Below are positions 27,171 through 37,717 of a stretch of 37,918 nt of DNA, in pieces (the stretch's first letter is position 1; each line of letters begins with the position of its first letter). The stretch covers positions 1-37,918 of the forward strand of contig JADGQS010000015.1 in the NCBI GenBank assembly GCA_017881585.1. The letters are read 5' to 3'. Source of the stretch: Gemmatimonadaceae bacterium. GTDB taxonomy: Bacteria; Gemmatimonadota; Gemmatimonadetes; Gemmatimonadales; Gemmatimonadaceae. A program made the position numbers and the translations under genes. The notes under the pieces were generated by a model. It worked only from the letters and a program-made list of their open reading frames with translations. It had not been told where the DNA came from and ran no database searches.

Positions 27171-27912
27171 ACGAGTGCAGTTCCGGTTCATGGGGATAAT
27201 GGCACTGCCAGCACAGGTACTTCTCGCCGTGCGTCTTGATATCGACCTTCTGGGTTTCCTTCACCGGCGAGTCGATGCTGTGGCACTTGGCACAGAACGA
27301 CCGATCGGACGGGATCTGGGCCCTGACCTCCCGCGGCGAGACCTTGTGCTGAACGTCCACCGTGTGGCAGGTCGTGCAGGGAAGGTCGACGTGCGGTGAA
27401 ACCTCCTTGGTGCGCGCGATCTGCCCGTGGCAGGCTTGGCACTCCTGCGGCACGTGCGGCGGTTTCGGGCTGTGCGGTTTGTGGCATTCCACGCACTGTT
27501 TCCGCGGATTGTGCACGACCGGGTTGATCTGCGGGAAACCGGTCGGCCGCGACGGGTCGTACATGTGGCACCTTGTGCAGGCTTCACGGACTTTGTCCGT
27601 CACCGCCTTGACGTCCGGATCCTCCGCGTGATTCTTGGCGGCGCCGTGGCACGTCTCGCACGAGAGATTGCGGTGGTAGCCCTCCGTCTTGACGGCGTTG
27701 ATCTCTTTGTGGCACTCGGTGCAGGCATCCGCGCCGGCGTAGTGTATGGCCTTGGCAGTCTCTCTCTTGACCGTCGCCGTTCGGTGTTCGCGGCCGTTCT
27801 TGAGGGACGCGGGAATCATCCACCGCGCGAACGACACGGTGGTGATGAAGAGAAGGAACACGATCCCGACGCGGACGACCGCCTCAGGCAGCCTCTTGAA
27901 AAAGCCCGTCAT
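27148..27912 (-). CDS. Membrane-anchored multiheme c-type cytochrome with 8 CXXCH motifs
   Basis: ORF to 27978; likely start MTGFFKRLPEAVVRVGIVFLLFITTVSFARW. CTECH, CETCH, CTRCH, CVECH, CQACH, CTTCH, CAKCH, CWQCH counted in the translation. Confidence 0.93.
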   Translation of the reverse strand: MTGFFKRLPEAVVRVGIVFLLFITTVSFARWMIPASLKNGREHRTATVKRETAKAIHYAGADACTECHKEINAVKTEGYHRNLSCETCHGAAKNHAEDPDVKAVTDKVREACTRCHMYDPSRPTGFPQINPVVHNPRKQCVECHKPHSPKPPHVPQECQACHGQIARTKEVSPHVDLPCTTCHTVDVQHKVSPREVRAQIPSDRSFCAKCHSIDSPVKETQKVDIKTHGEKYLCWQCHYPHEPELHSYGTKTLP

Positions 27913-28030
27913 GCGATTCTTCGCAGCGCTCTTCGAGGCAGCAAGGCAGTACCCTCCCGCTGTGAATTTTGCAAACAACCCTCCAGTCCGATGCGCTTAC
28001 GCGATCAGAATGGCCCCGCCCGATGGAAGG

Positions 28031-28059
28031 GTCGGCATCCTCATTCGGAGCATGCCGAC
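28031..28059. promoter_or_regulatory. Inverted repeat (GTCGGCAT...ATGCCGAC) in the divergent spacer between cytochrome and comM genes
   Basis: 8-bp perfect arms 28031-28038 and 28052-28059 with inner CTC/GAG complementarity; function not established. Confidence 0.45.
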
Positions 28060-28219
28060 AGAACGGCGACGTGGCAGTCGGAAAAACACTGATTGTGTGT
28101 GGGAGCTTTCCGGACGCCAGCGGGCCGCGAAGGTTGATCCCCTACAGAGCGTGCGCCAATGCGATGCCCATGGCATGGTTCCGGTGACGCGATTCTCGCC
28201 TCGCGTGGCATCATGGATC

Positions 28220-29737
28220 ATGCTCGCCGCCGTCCGCTCAGCCGCCGTGCTTGGCATCGAGGCCTACGACGTCACCGTCGAAGTCGATGTGGCGGCGGGG
28301 CTCCCCGCGTGGACGATCGTCGGCCTCGCCAGCGGCGCCGTTAAGGAAGCGCGCGAGCGAGTCACCGCCGCGATCGCGAACTCGGGGTTCGCGCTTCCGT
28401 CGCGACGGGTCACTGTAAACTTAAGTCCGGCCGACGTGCGCAAAGACGGCACCGCGTTCGATCTCCCGATCGCGCTGGGCTTGCTCTCCGCAACGGGACA
28501 ACTCGACGCGGCCGCTCTCGACGGACTGCTCGTCGCGGGAGAACTCGGACTCGATGGATCCATCCGTCCGATTCGGGGCGCGCTGCCACTCGCGCGCTCG
28601 GCGGCCCGCAGCGGCGTGCGGGCGCTCGTGCTCCCCGAAGGAAACACCGCCGAGGCGATGCTCGTGACGAGCGCCCGCCTTGCGACCGCGCCGACGCTGC
28701 GCGCGCTCGTGGATGCGCTGCGGGCGGGTGCCTTGCCGCCGGCCGTTTCGCCGCCGGTGCGATCCGGCACGCCGCCCGATGCGCTGGACTTTGCGGACGT
28801 GATCGGCCAGCCCGTCGCGAAGCGCGCGCTGGAAATTGCGGCGGCCGGATCGCACAATGTGCTGCTCGTCGGCCCGCCGGGCGCCGGGAAGACGATGCTG
28901 GCGCGGCGCCTCCCCGGAATCCTTCCCGCGCTCGACGAGGCCGCGTTGCTCGAGGTTGTCGCCGTGCACTCGGTGGGCGGCCTGCTCCCGCCCGGCACGT
29001 ATCCATCGCGCACGCCGCCGTTCCGCGCGCCGCATCACACGATCTCGATGGCTGGACTGATCGGCGGCGGCCCCGGCCCGCGGCCGGGCGAAGTGAGCCT
29101 CGCCCATCGCGGCGTGCTGTTCCTCGACGAGATGCTGGAGCTCCCGCGCCACGTGCTCGACGCGATGCGGCAGCCGCTCGAGGACGGACGCGTGGTGATA
29201 GCGCGCGCCGCGCAGGCCGTGGCGTACCCGGCACGATTTCAGCTCATTGGTGCCTGCAATCCATGTCCATGCGGAAAATCGGGCGACCCCAACGCCATCT
29301 GCTCCTGCAGCGCGGCCGACATCGAACGCTACGGCGCGCGCCTCTCGGGCCCCCTGGCCGACCGAATCGATCTCCATGCGCACGTCGGCGCGGTCGCCCT
29401 GTCGGCGCTCGGCGCCGTGAACACGGAGGAACGTTCCGAATCGGTCCGTGCGCGTGTCGAAGCTGCACGGGAACGCCAGCGCGCTCGCTACGCGTCGCTC
29501 ACCGGCACGCAGACCAACGCGGACGTGCCGGGACGCTGGTTGCTCGCGCATGGTGGAATCACTACGTCAGCGCGACTCGTGTTGGAGCAGGCCGCCGACC
29601 GGCTGCACCTCAGCGCTCGAGGCTATCATCGCGCGTTGCGAGTGGCCCGCACGATTGCCGACCTCGATGGCGCCGACGACGTCCCCGACGCGGCGGTGGC
29701 CGAGGCGTTGAGGTTCCGGAACCGCGGCGCTGCCTGA
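28220..29737 (+). CDS. comM: YifB/ComM family Mg-chelatase-like AAA+ ATPase
   Basis: ORF 27746..29737; start of conserved protein at ATG 28220 (MLAAVRSAAVLGIEAYDVTVEVDVAAGLPAWTIVGLA). Walker A GPPGAGKTMLARRLPGILP; FRAPHHTISMAGLIGGG; GVLFLDEMLEL; CNPCPCG. Confidence 0.95.
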   Translation: MLAAVRSAAVLGIEAYDVTVEVDVAAGLPAWTIVGLASGAVKEARERVTAAIANSGFALPSRRVTVNLSPADVRKDGTAFDLPIALGLLSATGQLDAAALDGLLVAGELGLDGSIRPIRGALPLARSAARSGVRALVLPEGNTAEAMLVTSARLATAPTLRALVDALRAGALPPAVSPPVRSGTPPDALDFADVIGQPVAKRALEIAAAGSHNVLLVGPPGAGKTMLARRLPGILPALDEAALLEVVAVHSVGGLLPPGTYPSRTPPFRAPHHTISMAGLIGGGPGPRPGEVSLAHRGVLFLDEMLELPRHVLDAMRQPLEDGRVVIARAAQAVAYPARFQLIGACNPCPCGKSGDPNAICSCSAADIERYGARLSGPLADRIDLHAHVGAVALSALGAVNTEERSESVRARVEAARERQRARYASLTGTQTNADVPGRWLLAHGGITTSARLVLEQAADRLHLSARGYHRALRVARTIADLDGADDVPDAAVAEALRFRNRGAA

Positions 29738-29738
29738 C

Positions 29739-31061
29739 TTACGTGAGCGTCGCCAGCGCCGCCTCGAGCCGCGGCATCGCCTCGGCGATCTGCGCCTCGC
29801 TTACGGCTCCGACGCTCAGGCGAAACCAGCCGGCGTCGTCCGGCACGCCGAACGCCTGGAACGGGATGATCCCGATCTGCGCGGCCGCGAGAATCCAGGC
29901 GCGCACCTCTTCATTCGTGTTCAGCACCTTCCCCTCGCGCGTGCGCTTGCCGAACGGATGGATGCGCGCGCTGAGGTAGATCGCACCCATCGGCGCGATG
30001 ACGTCCACGGGCAGTCCCTTCGCCTTCATGGCTGCGAGCGCCTGGTAGGTCACGTCGAGCCGACGCCGGATACCAGAGAGGAAGGTCGCGTTGTACGCCG
30101 CGCGTCCGGCGGCATCGTCGAGCAGTGCGGCGGTCGCGACCTGCTCCGCACGCGGCGCCCACGCGCCGACGTGGCCGAGAATCGCGCTCATGCGCTCGAT
30201 CACGTCGACGGGACCCACCGACCAGCCCACGCGCACACCGGTGGCGGCGAACGCCTTCGAGATGCCGTCCACGAATATCGTGTATCGCGCCATCTCCGGG
30301 ACGAGCTCGGGCGGCGTGACGTGCTTCGTCTCGCCCACGCAGAGCGGCCAGTAGATGTGGTCGTACATCAGGTAGACAGGACCCGCGCCGGTCGTCTCGC
30401 GCCGCCGGTTTTCGGTGACGATGGCCTCGCTGATGCCGCGCAGCACTTCCGGGTCGATCGCGGTTCCCGTTGGGTTGAGCGGCGAGTTGAGGCACACGAG
30501 CCGGGCCGTCGGAAGCTCGGGGGCGAGATCTTCCAGCGTCGGAAGGAATCGGTTCCCACTCGTGCACGGCAGCGGCACGCCCTGCGCGCCGGCCATGTGG
30601 ATGTAGTGCGTGTTGTTCCAGGATGGCAGCGGATACACCACGCGATCGCCCTCGTCCACCACCGCACGGTAGATCGCGTAAATCAGCGGACGGGCGCCGC
30701 CCGCGATGAGGATCGACTCCACCGGATACTCGAGCCCGAGCTCCCGCCTGTAGTAGCGCTGCACCGACTGTCGCAGCTGGAGCACGCCGTCCGACGGCGG
30801 ATAGTTCGTCTCGCCGGCGTCGAGCGCCTTGACGATTTCGGAGCGGAGGCGCTCCGGAATCGGGAACTGCTTGGGGTCGAAGTCGCCGACGGTGAGGTTG
30901 CAGATGGACTTGCCGCCCTGCACCAGTCCGCGGATTTGACCGGCGATCTTGAGGATCTCCGAGGCGACGAGGCCGCCGGCCATTTCCGAGACGCGATTGG
31001 GGCCGGTCTGTTTGGCGAGTGCGGCAAGGTCGAGTGCTGACGGCGGGGCGGATGCGCTCAT
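29739..31061 (-). CDS. Pyridoxal-phosphate aminotransferase, class I/II
   Basis: ORF to 31109; likely start ATG 31061. NYPPSDGVLQLRQSVQRYY, GGARPLIYAIYRAVVDEGDRVVYPLPSWNNT, NSPLNPTGTAID, DGISKAFAATGVRVGWSVGP (PLP-Lys SKAFA). Confidence 0.95.
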   Translation of the reverse strand: MSASAPPSALDLAALAKQTGPNRVSEMAGGLVASEILKIAGQIRGLVQGGKSICNLTVGDFDPKQFPIPERLRSEIVKALDAGETNYPPSDGVLQLRQSVQRYYRRELGLEYPVESILIAGGARPLIYAIYRAVVDEGDRVVYPLPSWNNTHYIHMAGAQGVPLPCTSGNRFLPTLEDLAPELPTARLVCLNSPLNPTGTAIDPEVLRGISEAIVTENRRRETTGAGPVYLMYDHIYWPLCVGETKHVTPPELVPEMARYTIFVDGISKAFAATGVRVGWSVGPVDVIERMSAILGHVGAWAPRAEQVATAALLDDAAGRAAYNATFLSGIRRRLDVTYQALAAMKAKGLPVDVIAPMGAIYLSARIHPFGKRTREGKVLNTNEEVRAWILAAAQIGIIPFQAFGVPDDAGWFRLSVGAVSEAQIAEAMPRLEAALATLT

Positions 31062-31169
31062 GCCTGAAATCTGTCGTCGTGGCGCGCGCGTCGAAAGTGC
31101 GGCCGCCAACTCGCTTATCTTTCCTCCCGTGAATCCTGGACACAGTCACCGAGCACCCCACCCCGCCTG

Positions 31170-32741
31170 ATGGGATCCCCAACTGAGCGCGCGTTCGACC
31201 GCGGAGAGCCGCACAAGTACGTCATCGCGTTCGCGGTGGTGCTCGCGTCGCTGCTGCCGGTCATCGACAGCTCGATCGTGAACGTCGCGCTCCCCGACAT
31301 GATGGGGAACCTCGGCGCGTCGCTCGACGAGATCGCCTGGGTCTCCACCGGTTACATCCTCGCGAGCGTGATCATCATTCCGCTCACGGGGTGGCTCGGC
31401 GGCATGTTCGGGCGCAAGCGCTATTTCGTGGGGTCGATCTTCCTCTTCACGGCGGCGAGCTTCTTCTGCGGGGCGGCGCACTCGCTCGCCGTGCTGATCT
31501 TCTGGCGTGTGGTGCAGGGCATCGGCGGCGGCGCGCTCATGACCGTATCGCAGGCCGTGCTCCTCGAGACCTTCCCGCCCGAGGAGGCGGGGATGGCGAT
31601 GGCCTTCTTCGGGCTCGGAGTGATGGTGGGCCCAACGATCGGCCCGACGCTCGGCGGCTGGATCACGGATAACTGGAGCTGGCCGTGGATCTTCTACATC
31701 AACGTGCCGCTCGGCATCCTCGCCGCTTTCGGGATCGCGACATACGTGCACGATTCCGCGCACCAACGCCGTTCGCCCACGGTGGATTACATCGGGATTT
31801 CCCTGCTCATCGTCAGCGTGGCGTCGCTGCAATACCTGCTCGAGTACGGCCAGCGTGACGACTGGTTCGACTCGAAGCTCATGATCGGCCTCGCGATCTC
31901 ATTTGTAGTCGCCGGCGCGCTGCTCGTGTGGCGCGAGCTCACCACGGACCACCCCGTGATCGACTTCCGCGTGCTCCGCCACCGGCAGATGTGGGTCGGC
32001 ACGCTCCTCGGCATCGTGATGGGTGTCGGGCTGTTCGCGTCGGTGTTCACGCTGCCGGTGTTCCTGCAGAACAATCTGCGCATGACCGCGCAGCAGACGG
32101 GAATCGTCCTCCTCCCGGGCGCGATCGCCACGGCGCTCTCGATGTGGGTGGTGGGACGTCTCACGAGGAAGTTCGACCCGCGATTCCTGATCGCGTGCGG
32201 CGCGGCGACCTTTGCGGTGGCGATGTGGCAGCTCTCGCAGGTGACGAGCGCCAGCGGCCGCACGGATTTCTTCCTGCCGCTCATCCTGCGCGGCGCCGGC
32301 CTCGGGCTCATGTTCGTGCCGCTCACGATGGTGACGCTCGCGGAGCTCTCGCGCCCGGAACTGCCGCAGGGGACCGGGCTCTTCAACTTCTTCCGGCAGC
32401 TCGGCGGATCGCTCGGCATCGCCGCCGTCGCGACGATCGTTTCGCACGACACCGCGAAGGTGCGGGCGCTCTTGTCCGAGCATGTGACATCCACGGACCC
32501 CGGGAGCCTCGCGCGCGTCACGATGCTCGCGCGCGGTTTCGCGGCGCGCGGCGCGGACGCGGGGACCGCGCTGCGCCGCGCGTACGCCGTGCTCGACCGG
32601 GAGATCCTGGGGCAGGCGAGCGTGATCGCCTACTCGCACACCTACATGCTGGCCGCAGGGCTCGTGCTGGCGTTGATCCCGCTGCTGGTGCTCGTGCGGA
32701 AGACGAAGAGCGCCAATGCGGCAGAGGTGATGTTGGAGTAG
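31170..32741 (+). CDS. MFS transporter, DHA2 family (EmrB/QacA-like drug efflux)
   Basis: 523-aa ORF, about 14 TM; LLPVIDSSIVNVALPDMMGNLGAS, IAWVSTGYILASVIIIPLTGWLGGMFGRKRYF, GVMVGPTIGPTLGGWITDNWSWPWIFYINVPLG. Confidence 0.95.
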   Translation: MGSPTERAFDRGEPHKYVIAFAVVLASLLPVIDSSIVNVALPDMMGNLGASLDEIAWVSTGYILASVIIIPLTGWLGGMFGRKRYFVGSIFLFTAASFFCGAAHSLAVLIFWRVVQGIGGGALMTVSQAVLLETFPPEEAGMAMAFFGLGVMVGPTIGPTLGGWITDNWSWPWIFYINVPLGILAAFGIATYVHDSAHQRRSPTVDYIGISLLIVSVASLQYLLEYGQRDDWFDSKLMIGLAISFVVAGALLVWRELTTDHPVIDFRVLRHRQMWVGTLLGIVMGVGLFASVFTLPVFLQNNLRMTAQQTGIVLLPGAIATALSMWVVGRLTRKFDPRFLIACGAATFAVAMWQLSQVTSASGRTDFFLPLILRGAGLGLMFVPLTMVTLAELSRPELPQGTGLFNFFRQLGGSLGIAAVATIVSHDTAKVRALLSEHVTSTDPGSLARVTMLARGFAARGADAGTALRRAYAVLDREILGQASVIAYSHTYMLAAGLVLALIPLLVLVRKTKSANAAEVMLE

Positions 32742-32753
32742 TATTTTTCGCTG

Positions 32754-34160
32754 GTGAAGATCACTCGCCGAATTCTCAGGGCAGCCGCTCTCGCAGCCGC
32801 TGTCGCAGCTGTTTCCTCCACGGCTGTCGCCGTGTGCCTGGCCGCCTGCTCCAGCCGCGCGTCGGCGCAGGGCGCTCCCGATACGCTCGCGCACATCGCG
32901 TTCACGAACGCCACCGTCATCGATGGCTCGGGCGCCGCGCCCGCGGCGAAGCAGACCATCCTCGTGAATCGCGGCCTCATCGAGGACATCTTCGAAACCG
33001 GGAGCCGGGCGCTTCCCGCGGATGCGCGCACCGTGGATCTGACCGGAAAGTTCGTGATCCCCGGCCTCATCGATTCGCACGTGCACGTCGCCACCGATCC
33101 TGCGGGACAGGACGCGAAGGCCGGCGCGACACTGCGCCTCGCGCTTCTCGGGGGCCTCACCAGCGTGCGTGACATGGCCGGCGACGGGATCGCACTCGGG
33201 GAGCTCGCGACGCGGTCCCGTCGCGCCGACGCCGAGCTGCCGCGCCTGTACTACGCGTCGCTCATGGCGGGGCCGAGCTTCTTCACCGACGCGCGGACGA
33301 AGGCGTCGGCGCACGGCGGAACGCCGGGCGAGGTTCCCTGGATGAAGGCGATCACACCGACGACGGACATGAAGCTCGCCGTCCGCGACGCAAAGGCTAC
33401 CGGCGCAACCGCGATCAAGATCTACGCCGACCTTCCCGCCGACCTCGTGAAGAAGATCACGACCGAGGCGCACCGGCAGGGAATGAAGGTCTGGAGCCAT
33501 TCGACCGTCTTTCCGGCGACGGCCCTCGACGAGGTGGACGCCGGCGTGGACGTGATTTCACACGCGATCTACCTCTACTGGGCGGCAATCCCGAACCCGC
33601 CGATGCATTACGCCGACCGCGTGCCGCCGCGTTCGGCGTACGATTCCGTGCCGGCGGACGGACCGGCGATGCAGGACCTCTTTGCGAAGATGAAGGCGCA
33701 GAACACCGTGTTCGACGCAACGCTCTCGATCCTGCCGCGTTTCGAAGCCGCGCGCGAATCGTCGTTTGGCCTGATAGACCCAAAGCGCGCGGCGCAATGG
33801 GCGTACGATGTGACACGGGCCGCGAAACTCGCCGGCGTCACGATTTGCGCCGGCACCGACGGCATGATGCCCTTCGGCTCGCACGACTCGCTTCCGGGAC
33901 TTCACGGCGAGATGGAACTGCTCGTGACCCGTGCCGGCTTCACGCCGCTCGAGGCGATCACGGCCGCGACGCTCAACTCCGCGCTCGCGATCGGCGCGGC
34001 TTCCTCTCTCGGCTCGATCGTGCCCGGGAAGATGGCCGACCTGGTGGTGCTCGACGGGAACCCGGTGTCCGACATCCGGAACACCAGGCGCATCGCCTTC
34101 GTAGTGAGGGGAGGCGTGATCCATCAGCGCCTCGCGCCATCCCAAAGACCATCTCACTAG
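32754..34160 (+). CDS. Secreted amidohydrolase family protein (imidazolonepropionase-like)
   Basis: 468-aa ORF from GTG; signal/lipobox-like N-terminus, VIPGLIDSHVHV, GLTSVRDM, CAGTDG, EAITAATLNSALAIG...GSIVPGKMADLVVLDGNPVSDI. Confidence 0.94.
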   Translation: MKITRRILRAAALAAAVAAVSSTAVAVCLAACSSRASAQGAPDTLAHIAFTNATVIDGSGAAPAAKQTILVNRGLIEDIFETGSRALPADARTVDLTGKFVIPGLIDSHVHVATDPAGQDAKAGATLRLALLGGLTSVRDMAGDGIALGELATRSRRADAELPRLYYASLMAGPSFFTDARTKASAHGGTPGEVPWMKAITPTTDMKLAVRDAKATGATAIKIYADLPADLVKKITTEAHRQGMKVWSHSTVFPATALDEVDAGVDVISHAIYLYWAAIPNPPMHYADRVPPRSAYDSVPADGPAMQDLFAKMKAQNTVFDATLSILPRFEAARESSFGLIDPKRAAQWAYDVTRAAKLAGVTICAGTDGMMPFGSHDSLPGLHGEMELLVTRAGFTPLEAITAATLNSALAIGAASSLGSIVPGKMADLVVLDGNPVSDIRNTRRIAFVVRGGVIHQRLAPSQRPSH

Positions 34161-34170
34161 CTTTCCTTGG

Positions 34171-35031
34171 ATGCCGATGCACGTGTCGCCGTCTGCACTC
34201 GAAAAGGAAGTCGCGCTGGTCGAATGGCTGCGGAGCCGGGGCTCCGTGCTTGTCGGCTTCAGCGGCGGCGTGGACTCGGCGTACCTCGCGTGCGTCGCGC
34301 TCGACGCGCTCGGGCCGGAGCATGTGCTCGCCGTGATCGGGCGCAGCGCGAGCTATCCCATGGAGCAATGGTCGCGTGCGCGGGACGTGGCCGGCCGGTT
34401 CGGCGTGCCGGTGCTCGAACTGGATACCGACGAGATCAACGATCCGCGCTACGCCGCGAACCCGTCGAACCGCTGCTACTTCTGCAAGACGGAACTCTGG
34501 TCGCGGCTGGTGCCCGTCGCCCGCGAGCGGGGGCTCGCCGTTGTGATCGACGGCACGAATGCCGACGACGAACGCGATCACCGGCCGGGGAAGGGCGCGG
34601 CCGCGGAGCACGGCGTGCTCTCACCGCTGGCTGAACTTCGCTTCACGAAGGACGAGATTCGCGCGCTCTCGCAGCGGCGCGACATCCCTACCTGGTCAAC
34701 GCCGTCGTCGCCGTGTCTCGCGTCGCGCCTTCCATATGGAACTGCAGTCACGCCGCTTCGCCTCGGGAAGGTCGAGGCGGCCGAGCGCGCACTGCGAGAG
34801 ATCGGTGTGGCGGGCGACCTGCGGGTTCGCTATTTCGGGAGCGCCGCCCGGGTAGAGCTGGCGCCGGCGGAATTGGAGCGCTGGCGTACACCGGACGGCC
34901 GCGGGGCACTGCGCGCCGCTGTGCGGGCCGCCGGATTCGAGACCGTGGAGCTCGACCTGCGCGGCTTCCGCAGCGGATCCCTCAATCGCGCGAACGAGCC
35001 GCCGCTCGTCGAGTCGCTGGGAGTGTCCTGA
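34171..35031 (+). CDS. larE: ATP-dependent sacrificial sulfur transferase LarE
   Basis: 286-aa ORF; PP-loop LVGFSGGVDSAYLA, NPSNRCYFCKTELW, DGTNADDERDHRPGKGAAAEHGVLSPL, SSPCLASRLPYGTAVT. Confidence 0.93.
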   Translation: MPMHVSPSALEKEVALVEWLRSRGSVLVGFSGGVDSAYLACVALDALGPEHVLAVIGRSASYPMEQWSRARDVAGRFGVPVLELDTDEINDPRYAANPSNRCYFCKTELWSRLVPVARERGLAVVIDGTNADDERDHRPGKGAAAEHGVLSPLAELRFTKDEIRALSQRRDIPTWSTPSSPCLASRLPYGTAVTPLRLGKVEAAERALREIGVAGDLRVRYFGSAARVELAPAELERWRTPDGRGALRAAVRAAGFETVELDLRGFRSGSLNRANEPPLVESLGVS

Positions 35032-35692
35032 TGTTCGGTTGCATCGGCCGGCTGGGCTGTCTCCTCGTGCTGGCCGTGGCCGGCGCGATAGGCTGGTTCA
35101 CCCACGACTCGTGGTATCCGAAACTTCGCGAGCGACTCGGCGTCGGGCCCGCGGCCGTGAAGGTTTCCGCCGAGAAGTGGGAGCCGCTGACTCCCGAGGG
35201 CTCGGCGCGCGCGCGCCTCGCGGTGGGCCGCTTGTCGAGCAGGAACGGCCCCGTCTACGTCGACGTGGCTGCGGGCGACCTCGCCGCGTACGCGCTCGAC
35301 CCGGCGCTGCGCGAGCTGAGCCACGATTCCGCCGGCGCCGAGGCGCTCGCGCGCGACGATCGCCTCTACGTGCGGGCGATGGTGAACATCGCAGATCTCG
35401 TGGATGCCAAGTCGCTCGGGTCGCTGGGCTCGATGATCGGCGGCAGACAGGAGATCACGGTGCGCGGCCGCCTCGAGGTGGTCTCGCCGGGACATGCGCT
35501 GTTCCGCGTCGATCAGATTGCGCTCAAGGATCTGCAGCTGCCGTCGGCGCTGATCGCGAAAATCGTGGGCCGGATCCGGCCGAAGGATCGCAACGCCGCC
35601 ATGCCCAGGGATGCGATTCCGGTGCACGTGCCGCTGGAGCTCGCGGACGTTCGCGTGGCGAAGGGGCACGTCGTCCTCTACAAGTTGGTGCC

Positions 35693-35696
<4 letters not shown>
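35031..35696 (+). CDS. Membrane-anchored/secreted protein of unknown function
   Basis: ATG 35031 overlaps the LarE stop (TGATG); MFGCIGRLGCLLVLAVAGAIGWFTHDSWYPKLRERLG...; in frame with ORF 34713..35696. Confidence 0.8.
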
Positions 35697-37056
<1,360 letters not shown>

Positions 37057-37060
<4 letters not shown>

Positions 37061-37497
37061 GCGATCGAGACTGGGATGCCGAGATGCGGAAGATCGACCA
37101 GCAGATCTCGTCGATTCCGAGCCAGGGCGCCGCGCCGGTGCGCGCGCCTGCGCAGTCCGCGGGAATCGCGCCGCCGGCGGCGCGCTCCGAAACGTCGACA
37201 TTCGGCGTGATGGCGCGACTCGGGCTCGCGTGCGTGCTCGGCATCGCGATCGTGTTCTGGCCGTACGGCGCGCGGTGCGGGTTCGGCCTGGCTGGTTATC
37301 TCGGCGCCGTCGCCACGCTGATCGTCGCAGGCGTGTGGTCGTCGATCTGGACCTGGAAGCACAGGGCCGCGAGGGCGCACACGGTTTCGCTGCTGTTGCT
37401 CACCTGGGGCATCGTGCTCGCCGCGGCGGATGTGCTTCCCCGCGTCGGCTACGCGAAGCCGACGCCGAATCATCCGGCGAACTGGACGTGTTCTTAG
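37057..37497 (+). CDS. Small membrane protein of unknown function
   Basis: 146-aa ORF, ATGA overlap with the regulator; about 3 hydrophobic segments. Confidence 0.8.
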
Positions 37498-37542
37498 CTT
37501 CGAGCATTTGAACAGCGGTAACCGGTCTTCAGTCGTCGCAAC

Positions 37543-37678
37543 AAAGGGGATGAGTTAACCGTCTTCGGATGCAGAGTATCGAACAAGCGGCGACGGGACA
37601 GCCGTGCGCAGCGCGACCTGTCCTGTCGCCGTTAGTTCGTGACCAACGACCGATAACCGTTAACTCATCCCCTTTTTT
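37543..37678. repeat. About 133-bp interrupted palindrome with 17-bp perfect outer arms, ending in a T6 run (possible terminator or MITE-like element)
   Basis: aaaggggatgagttaac (37543-37559) vs gttaactcatccccttt (37659-37675); inner arms cggcgacgggacag (37588-37601) vs ctgtcctgtcgccg (37618-37631; one G.T pair); tttttt 37673-37678. Confidence 0.9.
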
Positions 37679-37717
37679 GCGATTACTCAGTACAGAAAAC
37701 CATTCTTCAGCGGGACT

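Noticed and set aside
31899-33500. 533-aa minus-strand ORF opposite the MFS and amidohydrolase genes
   Set aside because: Shadow ORF spanning two well-supported opposite-strand genes.
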